Shown: piece by piece, positions 25,423 through 32,821 of the stretch
Numbering within the stretch: position 1 is the stretch's first letter
Layout of the letters: every line of letters starts with the position of its first letter
Source of the DNA: a virus
Strand: one strand, 5' to 3'
Virus record (IMG/VR): IMGVR_UViG_3300032242_002237
Location: 1 to 52,437 of that record
Length of the DNA: 52,437 nucleotides
Program-made: the position numbers and the translations under genes
Notes under the pieces: model-generated
The model's input: the letters and a program-made list of their open reading frames with translations, nothing else
What the model was told of the DNA's origin: nothing
The model's database searches: none

Positions 25423-25749
25423 ATGTCCGACGATACAATCATCAAGCCAAAAGTGGAACACAGTCTGAAACTAGATCCCAAGCTCAACATTCCTGAACCC
25501 AAGATGTTCAAGGTGATCTTTGTCAACGATGAAGTGACCACCATGGAGTTCATTGTGGAATGTCTCAAAGCCATCTTTCGCTATGAGGAAGAAGAAGCAC
25601 ATGCCAAGACCATGCAAATCCACGAAGAAGGAACTGGGGTGGTAGCTGTGTTGCCATTTGAAATTGCTGAACAGAAAGGCATCGAAGCCACTGTGCTGGC
25701 ACGTAACAATGGCTTTCCTTTGCAAATCAAACTTGAACTGGACAACTGA
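25423..25749 (+). CDS. clpS: ClpS-like adaptor protein
   Basis: 108 residues. FKVIFVNDEVTTMEFIVECL holds the ClpS pocket residues N35, D36 and M41, and H67 lies in the expected HEEGTGVV strand. ClpS binds N-terminal Leu/Phe/Tyr/Trp (N-end rule) and hands substrates to ClpAP. No clpA is present here, so it would work with host ClpA, or block it. The presence of clpX and clpP in the same genome makes a phage-directed proteolysis route plausible. Confidence 0.9.
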   Translation: MSDDTIIKPKVEHSLKLDPKLNIPEPKMFKVIFVNDEVTTMEFIVECLKAIFRYEEEEAHAKTMQIHEEGTGVVAVLPFEIAEQKGIEATVLARNNGFPLQIKLELDN

Positions 25750-25751
25750 TC

Positions 25752-26303
25752 ATGGACGTGATGCTGGACTTGGAAACACTGAGCACACGCCCTGAAAGCG
25801 TGATCCTTACCATTGGCGCTGTGAAGTTCAGTCCCTGGGAAGATGATGTAGAAACCGAAACAGGCCTGTATCAGCGTGTGAACGTAGACGAACAACTGGC
25901 GCTGGATCGACATGTGCTGGACTCTACCATTGAGTGGTGGGGCAAGCAACCCGAAGATGTGCGTGAAGAAGCACTGGGCGACAGCGGACGTGTGAGCCTG
26001 GATGACATGACACGCGAACTCAATCGATTCTTGGTTGGTGTTGAAAACATCTGGTGCCAGGGTCCTGCGTTTGACATCGTGATCCTAGAAAATCTATATC
26101 GCCAGCTGAGCAAGCCAACACCTTGGCAGTTCTGGCAGATCCGTGACAGCCGTACACTGTTTGGCACATTTGGTGATCCTAGAGAAAAAGGCCGCAAGGC
26201 CGCACACAATGCACTCATGGACTGCTATTATCAGGCACTGGGTGTGCAACAGGTATACCGCCAGGCTCGCATTCCCAATCCCAAAGAAAGAGTATCTGCA
26301 TGA
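25752..26303 (+). CDS. DEDDh 3'-5' exonuclease (DnaQ-like)
   Basis: 183 residues. D6-x-E8 (MLDLETLS), a second Asp in GPAFDIVIL and the H-x4-D pair (AHNALMDC) give the full DEDDh catalytic set. The short single-domain form resembles small phage exonucleases such as T4 DexA and the Rv2179c-type exoribonucleases. Probable role in nucleotide recycling or RNA/DNA trimming. It starts two bases after clpS and overlaps the next gene. Confidence 0.88.
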   Translation: MDVMLDLETLSTRPESVILTIGAVKFSPWEDDVETETGLYQRVNVDEQLALDRHVLDSTIEWWGKQPEDVREEALGDSGRVSLDDMTRELNRFLVGVENIWCQGPAFDIVILENLYRQLSKPTPWQFWQIRDSRTLFGTFGDPREKGRKAAHNALMDCYYQALGVQQVYRQARIPNPKERVSA

Positions 26304-26545
26304 CACCTATCACTGAAAACCAATTGATATTGGAAAAACTAGACGCACTCACACACATGGTAGACAATCTCAGCGGTCGTGTCAGTGCGCTGGATACCAA
26401 GCTCATGTTCCTACAGCAGGATGTTGATACCATCAAGGAAGACACCGTGGTGATCGAAGAAACCTTGGTAGATGGCATCAAAGGCATCATCAAGATCATT
26501 CCACAGCCTGAGCAGAAAAACACCTGGGTCAAGGAACAACTATGA
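26300..26545 (+). CDS. Small coiled-coil protein
   Basis: 81 residues, mostly one heptad-patterned helix (about 5-65, EKLDALTHMVDNLSGRVSALDTKLMFLQQDVDTIK). It is joined by ATGA overlaps to the exonuclease before and the next gene after. Probably oligomeric; role unknown. Confidence 0.65.
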   Translation: MTPITENQLILEKLDALTHMVDNLSGRVSALDTKLMFLQQDVDTIKEDTVVIEETLVDGIKGIIKIIPQPEQKNTWVKEQL

Positions 26546-26874
26546 ACATAGTATTTGGTGACGATGTAGCAGAAGAACTGCGCAAGAAATACACCTTGCT
26601 TGAAGTTGACACAGTACAGCATCCTGAGCATGGCCTGGTCAGTGCTTGGGTGGTTTTGCCCATGGAATCCATTGCCATGGAAATGGCCAGCCTGGATCAA
26701 AATGTCATGCAACATGCCATGTTGATTGAATCACTCAAGAAAGACGATACCAGCACAGTACGGCTGATGTGCCAGGCACTGACTGGCAAGTTTGGTGGAG
26801 AGATGGACACTTTCTATGAAGAAATCACCAAACGCATTGATAACACTGGTTCTACACTGTTATCTAATTCTTAG
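26542..26874 (+). CDS. Conserved small hypothetical protein
   Basis: 110 residues, mixed alpha/beta N-terminus (NIVFGDDVAEELRKKYTLLEVDTV) and helical C-terminus with Met-rich stretch (MESIAMEMASLDQNVMQHAML). Coupled to the coiled-coil gene by ATGA overlap. Last gene before the csgF control hairpin. Function unknown. Confidence 0.65.
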   Translation: MNIVFGDDVAEELRKKYTLLEVDTVQHPEHGLVSAWVVLPMESIAMEMASLDQNVMQHAMLIESLKKDDTSTVRLMCQALTGKFGGEMDTFYEEITKRIDNTGSTLLSNS

Positions 26875-26886
26875 CAGTTAAAAAAT

Positions 26887-26924
26887 TCCCATTTCTCCTT
26901 AAGTATAGTTAAGGAGTAGTGGGA
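26887..26924 (+). promoter_or_regulatory. Hairpin that buries the csgF ribosome site
   Basis: TCCCATTTCTCCTTAA (26887-26902) pairs with TTAAGGAGTAGTGGGA (26909-26924) over a GTATAG loop: 15 of 16 positions pair, one as U-G. The paired 3' arm contains the AAGGAG Shine-Dalgarno (26911-26916) and the first base of the ATG. Translation of csgF, and so perhaps the whole curli-like operon, should need this stem to open. The 12-mer TAAGTATAGTTA within it also occurs at 12665-12676. Confidence 0.75.
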
Positions 26925-27373
26925 TGATAAAAAAAATAACAACCCTGATAGTTTTCGCTGCCGCGGTGGTACCTGCATCTGCGGCTCCTCTTGGCGATTA
27001 CCAGTTCAAAAGCCCCAGTTTCAATGGTGCAGGCTATTCCAGCCATGTGTTGTCCATCGAAAGCACAGAAATGGCACGTGCCAAGGCCATACAAGATGCT
27101 TTCACTGCCGCACAGCAGGCTGAGGCCAACAAGGCCGCCAACTTGCCTATAAACCAATTCTTGGTAAACCTTGAGTCACGAATATATGCGCAGATTTCTC
27201 AGAATCTGGCCACTGCCATGTTTGCTGGTGGCAACAACACATCCGGCACCATTGACTTCCAAGGCAATACCATCAACTGGATCAACCAAGGCAACAACAT
27301 AAAGTTGACCATATTTGATCCCAACAACAGCCAAACCATTATCAACGTACCCATACTAGGGGTGCCACACTAA
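26924..27373 (+). CDS. csgF: Curli assembly factor CsgF-like, secreted
   Basis: 149 residues. Signal peptide about 1-20 (VPASA|APLG). The mature start LGDYQFKSPSFNGAGYSSHVL matches the CsgF N-terminus (E. coli FQFRNPNFGG), the part that inserts into the CsgG channel and narrows it. C-terminal beta-rich section (GNTINWINQGNNIKLTIFDPNNSQT) also fits CsgF. It lies directly before csgG, one base apart. CsgF couples secretion to fibre nucleation at the cell surface. Confidence 0.88.
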   Translation: MIKKITTLIVFAAAVVPASAAPLGDYQFKSPSFNGAGYSSHVLSIESTEMARAKAIQDAFTAAQQAEANKAANLPINQFLVNLESRIYAQISQNLATAMFAGGNNTSGTIDFQGNTINWINQGNNIKLTIFDPNNSQTIINVPILGVPH

Positions 27374-27374
27374 C

Positions 27375-28538
27375 ATGAACAAGCTCTTACTCACTGTCAT
27401 GCTGACTGCCTTGCTGGGAGGTTGTGCATCCATGCAAAACTTCTCCGAACCCACACGTCCGGAAGTCAGCAAGAATACCATGCAAAATGATTTTGATGCC
27501 TTGCCTTCACCTGCGACCGGAAGACCAATTGTAGTAGCAGTTTATAGCTTTGTTGACAAGACCGGACAGCGCAAGCCCATTGCCAATGTGGCCAGCTTGA
27601 GCACAGCCACCACACAGGGTGCTGAAGCATTCTTGATCAAGGCCCTGCAGGATGTGGGCAATGGTCGTTGGTTCCGTGTGGTAGAGCGTGTGGGCATTGA
27701 CAACTTGACCAAGGAACGCTTGATCATCCGCCAGATGCGTGAGGCCTATGAAGGACCCAACGCACAGCCACTGCCGCCCATGACATTTGCCGGCATCATA
27801 TTGGAAGGCGGCATCGTGGGCTACGACAGCTCGACCAAGTCAGGCGGAGCGGCAGCTCGTTGGCTGGGCATTGGCGAACAAACACAATACAGTGAAGACA
27901 CTGTGACCATCAGCCTACGTGCAGTGAGCGTGGCCAATGGTGAAGTGATTGCCGCTGTGACTGTGCAGAAGACCGTGGTCAGTTCTGCGGATTCTGTCAC
28001 AGCATTGAAATTCTTCAGCGACGGAACCAAAGCATTTGAAGCTGAAGCAGGATTGACCTTGAACGAGCCAGTTACCTTGGCTACCAAAGCAGCCGTGGAG
28101 TTTGCTGTGGTAGAACTGATCAAGGAAGGCAAGCGCAAAGGCGTGTGGGATTACGCCCGTCCGGTGTCAAGTATGACACAACCTCCAGTGGCTCCTCCAG
28201 CAGACAAAGCACCAGCCAAGCCTGTAGAAAAAATGGCCGAGCCAGTGAAACCCGTAGAGGACAAAAAAGTTGAAGCAACAAGCACACCTGTTAAAGAAGA
28301 TGAATCCATAAAAGAGGGGCAGGCTGTAGTCAAAGCCGCCAGTGCTTGGGTTAGAAAGGGTCGTAGTTTAGTTGACCCTCCAGTGCGAAGCGTCCGTGAA
28401 GGATTGCAGGTTACCGTGCTTCAAAATCAAGATGGCTGGAGCGAAGTGGAGTTTGACGACAGCTTCGGACATCACAAAGGCTGGATTAAATCAAATTTAT
28501 TAAAACAACAAGAGGCTACAAAGCCCGAAGGAAAATAA
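27375..28538 (+). CDS. csgG: Curli secretion channel CsgG with C-terminal SH3-like domain
   Basis: 387 residues. Lipoprotein signal ending in L-G-G-C17. The CsgG domain (about 45-265) has IVVAVYSFVDKTGQRKP, the RWFRVVERVGIDNLTKERLIIRQ helix and the VTISLRAVSVANGEV strands. Nine CsgG subunits form an outer-membrane pore that secretes curlin. Unusual extension: a Pro/Lys/Glu linker (about 268-310) and an SH3b-type domain (about 320-380, VRKGRSLVDPPVRSVREGLQVTVLQNQDGWSEVEF...GWIKSNLL), typical for binding cell-wall peptides. E. coli CsgG lacks it (about 277 residues). Confidence 0.93.
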   Translation: MNKLLLTVMLTALLGGCASMQNFSEPTRPEVSKNTMQNDFDALPSPATGRPIVVAVYSFVDKTGQRKPIANVASLSTATTQGAEAFLIKALQDVGNGRWFRVVERVGIDNLTKERLIIRQMREAYEGPNAQPLPPMTFAGIILEGGIVGYDSSTKSGGAAARWLGIGEQTQYSEDTVTISLRAVSVANGEVIAAVTVQKTVVSSADSVTALKFFSDGTKAFEAEAGLTLNEPVTLATKAAVEFAVVELIKEGKRKGVWDYARPVSSMTQPPVAPPADKAPAKPVEKMAEPVKPVEDKKVEATSTPVKEDESIKEGQAVVKAASAWVRKGRSLVDPPVRSVREGLQVTVLQNQDGWSEVEFDDSFGHHKGWIKSNLLKQQEATKPEGK

Positions 28539-28541
28539 ATC

Positions 28542-29324
28542 ATGAAATATAAGTTCTTAGCGACACTGATTTTGGCGCTGGGGATTACTAATGCAGTTCA
28601 AGCAGGTGATAACGCGATATCTATCGACCAAGTTGGTAATCAGAGCACAATAAACGTAACACAGACAGGAACTAGCAATACTGTCCAAGGCCTGGGCGCC
28701 TCTTTGGGCATACCCGCGGCAAAGATCTACGGCGACAATACCACGGTCAACCTGACCCAGACTGGATCGGGCAACACCTTGTTTCTTGGAGCAGACGCAG
28801 GCGGAACTGGATCTACCAACAGCATCACCTATAACATGACAGGTAGCAACAACCAAGCCAGCGTCAGCTGTAATGACAATGGCACTGGCAAGTGTAACAA
28901 CAACACTGTGAACATCCAACAAACTGGTGATACCAACAATACACTGTTGAACATCAATGGACAGAACAATGGTATTGCTTACACACAGCAAGGCGGTAAC
29001 ACCAACAACTACACTGGTACGTTTACTGGGGACAACATAACCTCCGTCACAAACATACAGGGTGGTAACAATGCAGTGAGCATCAGCAGTTCACCACTGG
29101 CTGGCATTGCCGCACAGACCAAGGTAGACATAGTGGGTGCAGGCAACACAGTTGGTATCACACAGACCGGTGGATCAATTGCAGGCAACTATGCCAGCCT
29201 TTCCTTGAATGGTGTGGGCAATGGCGTGAGTGTTTCGCAGACTGGTACCGCGGCTGATAACGTGCTAAGGGTGACCAGCCAAGGCAACAACAATGTGATG
29301 CGTTTCAACCAAACGAGTAGGTAA
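28542..29324 (+). CDS. Curlin-repeat (CsgA/B-like) secreted protein
   Basis: 260 residues. Signal peptide about 1-22 (AVQA|GDN). The rest is built from curlin-type repeats with Q-x-G-x-x-N-x(5)-Q spacing: DQVGNQSTINVTQTG, LTQTGSGNTLFLG, IQQTGDTNNTLL, ITQTGGS, SQGNNNVMRFNQ. These predict amyloid-like beta-solenoid folding and export through CsgG. It is longer than E. coli CsgA and less regular. It ends in an ATGA-like overlap with the FecR gene. Confidence 0.88.
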   Translation: MKYKFLATLILALGITNAVQAGDNAISIDQVGNQSTINVTQTGTSNTVQGLGASLGIPAAKIYGDNTTVNLTQTGSGNTLFLGADAGGTGSTNSITYNMTGSNNQASVSCNDNGTGKCNNNTVNIQQTGDTNNTLLNINGQNNGIAYTQQGGNTNNYTGTFTGDNITSVTNIQGGNNAVSISSSPLAGIAAQTKVDIVGAGNTVGITQTGGSIAGNYASLSLNGVGNGVSVSQTGTAADNVLRVTSQGNNNVMRFNQTSR

Positions 29325-30448
29325 TGAAAAGTTGGGCATTCATACTGTTTGCCGCGTTGATGTACCCATACTGCGCACAGGCCGCAGTGGGTACTATCAC
29401 GGAACAGGTGAATGCTCCTCCAAGCATACAGCGTGACAAACAGACTCTGACAGGAGCCAAGGGCTCGGGTGTAGAAATGAATGATGCTGTGCGCACCACT
29501 GGTGGCAAAGTGGGCATCACGTTCGAAGACAATACCCGAGTACAAGTTACCGAAAACTCCAAAGTGGTCATTGATGAGTTTGTGTATGATCCCAAGAAAG
29601 GATCAGGCAAACTGTCCATCAACATGGCCATGGGCACTGTGCGCTATGCATCAGGTGCCATTGCACACAACAACCCCAGCAATGTTGCCATCAACACACC
29701 CACTGCTACCATTTCAGTGCGAGGCACTGATTTTACCGGTACAGTGGATGAGTTGGGATCCAGCACCTTCATCCTGTTGCCCAGCTGTCCCAATGACAAC
29801 AAGATACGCATGCCTGGCGATGACGTGACCAACTGCAAGGTGGGAGAAATCGTAGTGTCCACTGACCAAGGTGTTGTGATATTGAACCAGGCCTGGCAGG
29901 CCACTGTGGTCACTTCTCGCAACCAACCCCCCAGTCCACCCAAGCTGGTACACCTGGGACTGGATCACATCAACAACTGGTTGATAGTGAGTCCGCCACC
30001 TGAGCTGAGACAGGAAGGCATGAATGACAGATCAGTGCGCCGTCCATATGATTTTCTCAATCAACATTTCCTAGGACCTGTTGCAGAAATAGGCAATGTG
30101 CTGGAACAGCAACAGGCACAGTTTTTCAGAAACAGCCTGCAGAAGAATTCGCTGGAGCAGAGTTTCTTGGCCAATCAATTTGAAGTCATGGGCAATGCAC
30201 TGAGTGAAAACCTGCTGGACAACAAGCACAGCATACTGCCAGACTATCGCAAGTCGTCGGGTGTGGAAGTGGTAATGGATTCCACTGCTGTGCAACTGTG
30301 CTTGAAAGACGCTGCCGGCAACAACCAGTGTGTGCAAACACCCAAGGATCAAAATTCTCAGCTGATACAGTCGCAGGGAAACGTTACCATCAAGAATCGC
30401 GTGAACCAAGGCGGCAATACCAACATCACACTGAAGCAAAGCAACTGA
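29324..30448 (+). CDS. Secreted FecR-domain protein with curlin-like C-terminus
   Basis: 374 residues. Signal peptide about 1-19 (YCAQA|AVG). FecR domain about 45-150 (RTTGGKVGITFEDNTRVQVTENSKVVIDEFVYDP...GTVRYASG...VAINTPTATISVRGTDF). The middle is helical (about 230-310). The last ~25 residues (VTIKNRVNQGGNTNITLKQSN) look like a curlin repeat. FecR-fold proteins are extracytoplasmic sensors or scaffolds; the curlin-like end suggests it joins, or is exported with, the fibre. Same operon as csgG. Confidence 0.85.
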   Translation: MKSWAFILFAALMYPYCAQAAVGTITEQVNAPPSIQRDKQTLTGAKGSGVEMNDAVRTTGGKVGITFEDNTRVQVTENSKVVIDEFVYDPKKGSGKLSINMAMGTVRYASGAIAHNNPSNVAINTPTATISVRGTDFTGTVDELGSSTFILLPSCPNDNKIRMPGDDVTNCKVGEIVVSTDQGVVILNQAWQATVVTSRNQPPSPPKLVHLGLDHINNWLIVSPPPELRQEGMNDRSVRRPYDFLNQHFLGPVAEIGNVLEQQQAQFFRNSLQKNSLEQSFLANQFEVMGNALSENLLDNKHSILPDYRKSSGVEVVMDSTAVQLCLKDAAGNNQCVQTPKDQNSQLIQSQGNVTIKNRVNQGGNTNITLKQSN

Positions 30449-30449
30449 T

Positions 30450-32693
30450 ATGAAAAGATTACTAGCCGCGGCTTTATTACTGATAGGAACAGTGACCACT
30501 GCCTGGAGCCAGGCTGCTCCTGCACCCTACGACATGATCGCCACTGCCTATGTTACCACGACCATAAGCCAGATCGTGGTACTGGATTCAGCTCAGCAGG
30601 CCGCTGGCAATCTCACATTTTCAATACAGGCACACAACGGCGGTGGCCGTCCAGGCCAAGCAGACACTGCAAAAGTACAACTGCAATTCTACAACTCCAG
30701 CAACAGTTTGTTGTACACTGCCAACAGCCAAACCTATTCACTGCCTTTGCCCAATGGCGTGGGCCAACCGGGCATTGATCCCACAGTGCCTTGGACCACC
30801 ATGACCGTGAGTTCAGCCAACTGCGGAGGATCCTGTGCCAACGTGGCCTATGTCAAGGTCATTGCCAGTGGCACTGACGGCAGTTATTGGGCAGGTGACT
30901 ATGGCCCTTGGTACATGGCTCCTTCACTGACGGTGAACGGTGGCGCCAACATACTTTACAATCCTGAATTTGGTCCTTACAACAACGTGAGTGCGCATGG
31001 TTGGTCAATCAGTCCTGCGCTGGGTGCTTGCCAAGGTGCCTGGGGCGGATCAAATCCTTGTATTGCCAACAGTTCAGGTCAGGCAGGACAAAACACCACA
31101 GGCCTGATAGCCAATGCCAATGGTGGCGGTCCTGTGGCCACGGGTGGTACCACTGCCGCACCTGCAGGTGGTACTGCGCAATCAGCACCCAAACCTCCAG
31201 CACCCAATTTCACACAGCTGAAGTTCAGTGCCGCACAGGTAGCAGACAGCCAATGGGATGTGTATGCCTGTACACAGACCAACACTTGCCAAATCTACAG
31301 TACCAACCCAGGAACTGCTTATCAGATTCCTTGGACTTCGGGACAATGGAACTGGCAGTCTGGGCAGTATATCCAATTCTCAGCCACAGGTGATGCCAAC
31401 AATCCATACGAAGCAAAAGTCTACAACAGTGATGGCACACTGGCAGGCACACTGGGCACTGGACACATAGTGAGCATGGGCACAGATAGCAGTGGTCATG
31501 CACTGTTTTTCTTTGTGGGCAACGACAACGACACAGGACAGTTGTTCAGTACCAACTATGGTTTTTCAGGCAATGGTGGCTATACCTGGACCGGCACATT
31601 GAATCCCACAACTGCGCAGGTTGACACATTCGCTGGCTCAGGATCCACCACACCATTGGCCGCAGGTCAGACAGGTGGTACTGCCACAGCGCCCACCGTG
31701 ACCAGTACCACAATAACCAACACCACCAGCATAACCAACAGCTATCCAGCCAGCTGGACTGATTCAGTTCCGACCATAAACATTGGCCCAGGCCCTGGAC
31801 AAAGCATCATAACCAGCACTGATACCACGCTGATAACATCACAACCAGTTATCACTACCACGACCACCACACCAACCATCACCACAAACTACAGTGATGG
31901 CACCAGCAAGACCAGCACTGGCACACCAACTTCTACCACATCCACTTCTACCACATACTCTTCCTCTCTGCAGGTCAATCCGCGCCCCTACATCACAAAC
32001 TATGGCTTGGCCAATCAGGTGTACATGGACCAGATAGGCAGCAACAACACAGTGGATGTGACACAGACTGGCAGGGACAACAACATAGCCGGAGTCAATC
32101 AGCCCAATGCACAGGTGCGTGGCAACAGCAATTCAGTCACTGTGACACAAGGTGGCAGTGGTGGCTTGCCCAACTCTGTGGATCTGTTTGTGCAAGGCAC
32201 TGGCAACACAGTGAGACTGGTGCAGGGAATCAACGCCAATGACACCAGCACCAGTGGACAATACAACAGCACCAGCATCACTGGCAACAACAATCAAGTG
32301 ATCAGCAAGCAGAGCAATGATGGCGGGCTGGGCATGCACTATTCAGCTACCACAGTCACCGGCGACAGCAACACAGTCAACACAGGACAGTACAACAATG
32401 GCGGCAAGTCCATGACCACCACCATCAACGGCAACAACAACACACTCAATGCCAGCCAGACTGGCACTGGACAGCACTCGCTCAGCACCACCATGACCGG
32501 ATATGGCAACAGTGCCACAGTGTCACAGTCCGGCAGCTACGCAGCCTCAGCGTCGATCACGTTGAACAATGCTGGCGGATCCAGTTCAGCCACAGTGATA
32601 CAAAATGCCAACTCAGCACCCACTGCCTACAGCATATATCAATCCTGCTCCAATCCAGCAGGCTGCGGTGTCAGCATCACACAAAATAAATGA
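30450..32693 (+). CDS. Large secreted protein with C-terminal curlin repeats
   Basis: 747 residues. Signal peptide about 1-21 (AWSQ|AAPAP). N-terminal beta-rich adhesin-like regions (about 25-200 and 245-400), a Thr/Ser-rich linker (about 410-510), then curlin-type repeats to the end (YMDQIGSNNTVDVTQTGRDNN, VRGNSNSVTVTQGG, GTGNTVRLVQG, NGNNNTLNASQTGTG, GYGNSATVSQSG). It may place an adhesive or receptor domain on a curlin fibre. No enzyme motif is seen. It starts one base after the FecR gene stop. Confidence 0.85.
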   Translation: MKRLLAAALLLIGTVTTAWSQAAPAPYDMIATAYVTTTISQIVVLDSAQQAAGNLTFSIQAHNGGGRPGQADTAKVQLQFYNSSNSLLYTANSQTYSLPLPNGVGQPGIDPTVPWTTMTVSSANCGGSCANVAYVKVIASGTDGSYWAGDYGPWYMAPSLTVNGGANILYNPEFGPYNNVSAHGWSISPALGACQGAWGGSNPCIANSSGQAGQNTTGLIANANGGGPVATGGTTAAPAGGTAQSAPKPPAPNFTQLKFSAAQVADSQWDVYACTQTNTCQIYSTNPGTAYQIPWTSGQWNWQSGQYIQFSATGDANNPYEAKVYNSDGTLAGTLGTGHIVSMGTDSSGHALFFFVGNDNDTGQLFSTNYGFSGNGGYTWTGTLNPTTAQVDTFAGSGSTTPLAAGQTGGTATAPTVTSTTITNTTSITNSYPASWTDSVPTINIGPGPGQSIITSTDTTLITSQPVITTTTTTPTITTNYSDGTSKTSTGTPTSTTSTSTTYSSSLQVNPRPYITNYGLANQVYMDQIGSNNTVDVTQTGRDNNIAGVNQPNAQVRGNSNSVTVTQGGSGGLPNSVDLFVQGTGNTVRLVQGINANDTSTSGQYNSTSITGNNNQVISKQSNDGGLGMHYSATTVTGDSNTVNTGQYNNGGKSMTTTINGNNNTLNASQTGTGQHSLSTTMTGYGNSATVSQSGSYAASASITLNNAGGSSSATVIQNANSAPTAYSIYQSCSNPAGCGVSITQNK

Positions 32694-32694
32694 C

Positions 32695-32814
32695 ATGAAC
32701 CATTGGCAGACCCTGATACTTGATGAGTGGTACTATGTGCCCATCACCCTGTTGGCAGGACTCTGGGCATTTGGCATTGGCCTTTTGATTGGTTGGCTGA
32801 TCACAGTATTATAA
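32695..32814 (+). CDS. 39-residue single-span membrane protein
   Basis: Short ORF one base after the preceding stop: MNHWQTLILDEWYYVPITLLAGLWAFGIGLLIGWLITVL. Acidic/aromatic N-terminus followed by a long hydrophobic segment with Gly spacing. Placed between the curlin genes and the cyclase. A small membrane modulator or holin-like peptide is possible. Confidence 0.55.
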   Translation: MNHWQTLILDEWYYVPITLLAGLWAFGIGLLIGWLITVL

Positions 32815-32819
32815 ATACT
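32810..32819 (+). promoter_or_regulatory. T4-type late promoter TATAAATACT, leaderless arrangement
   Basis: An exact TATAAATA (32810-32817) is followed by four bases (CTGG) and the cyclase ATG at 32822. No ribosome site is present, so the cyclase mRNA is probably leaderless when made from here. It can also be read through from the curli-like operon. Confidence 0.6.
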
Positions 32820-32821
32820 GG

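Noticed and set aside
31001-31393. 130-codon alternative plus-strand frame within the 30450 gene
   Set aside because: It lies inside a gene with signal peptide and repeats in another frame, and is rich in Cys and His as expected for a shadow.
28542-32693. Short repeated DNA units resembling a CRISPR or satellite array
   Set aside because: The repetition reflects curlin-type protein repeats (Q-x-G-x-x-N), with varied DNA sequence and no fixed repeat-spacer spacing.
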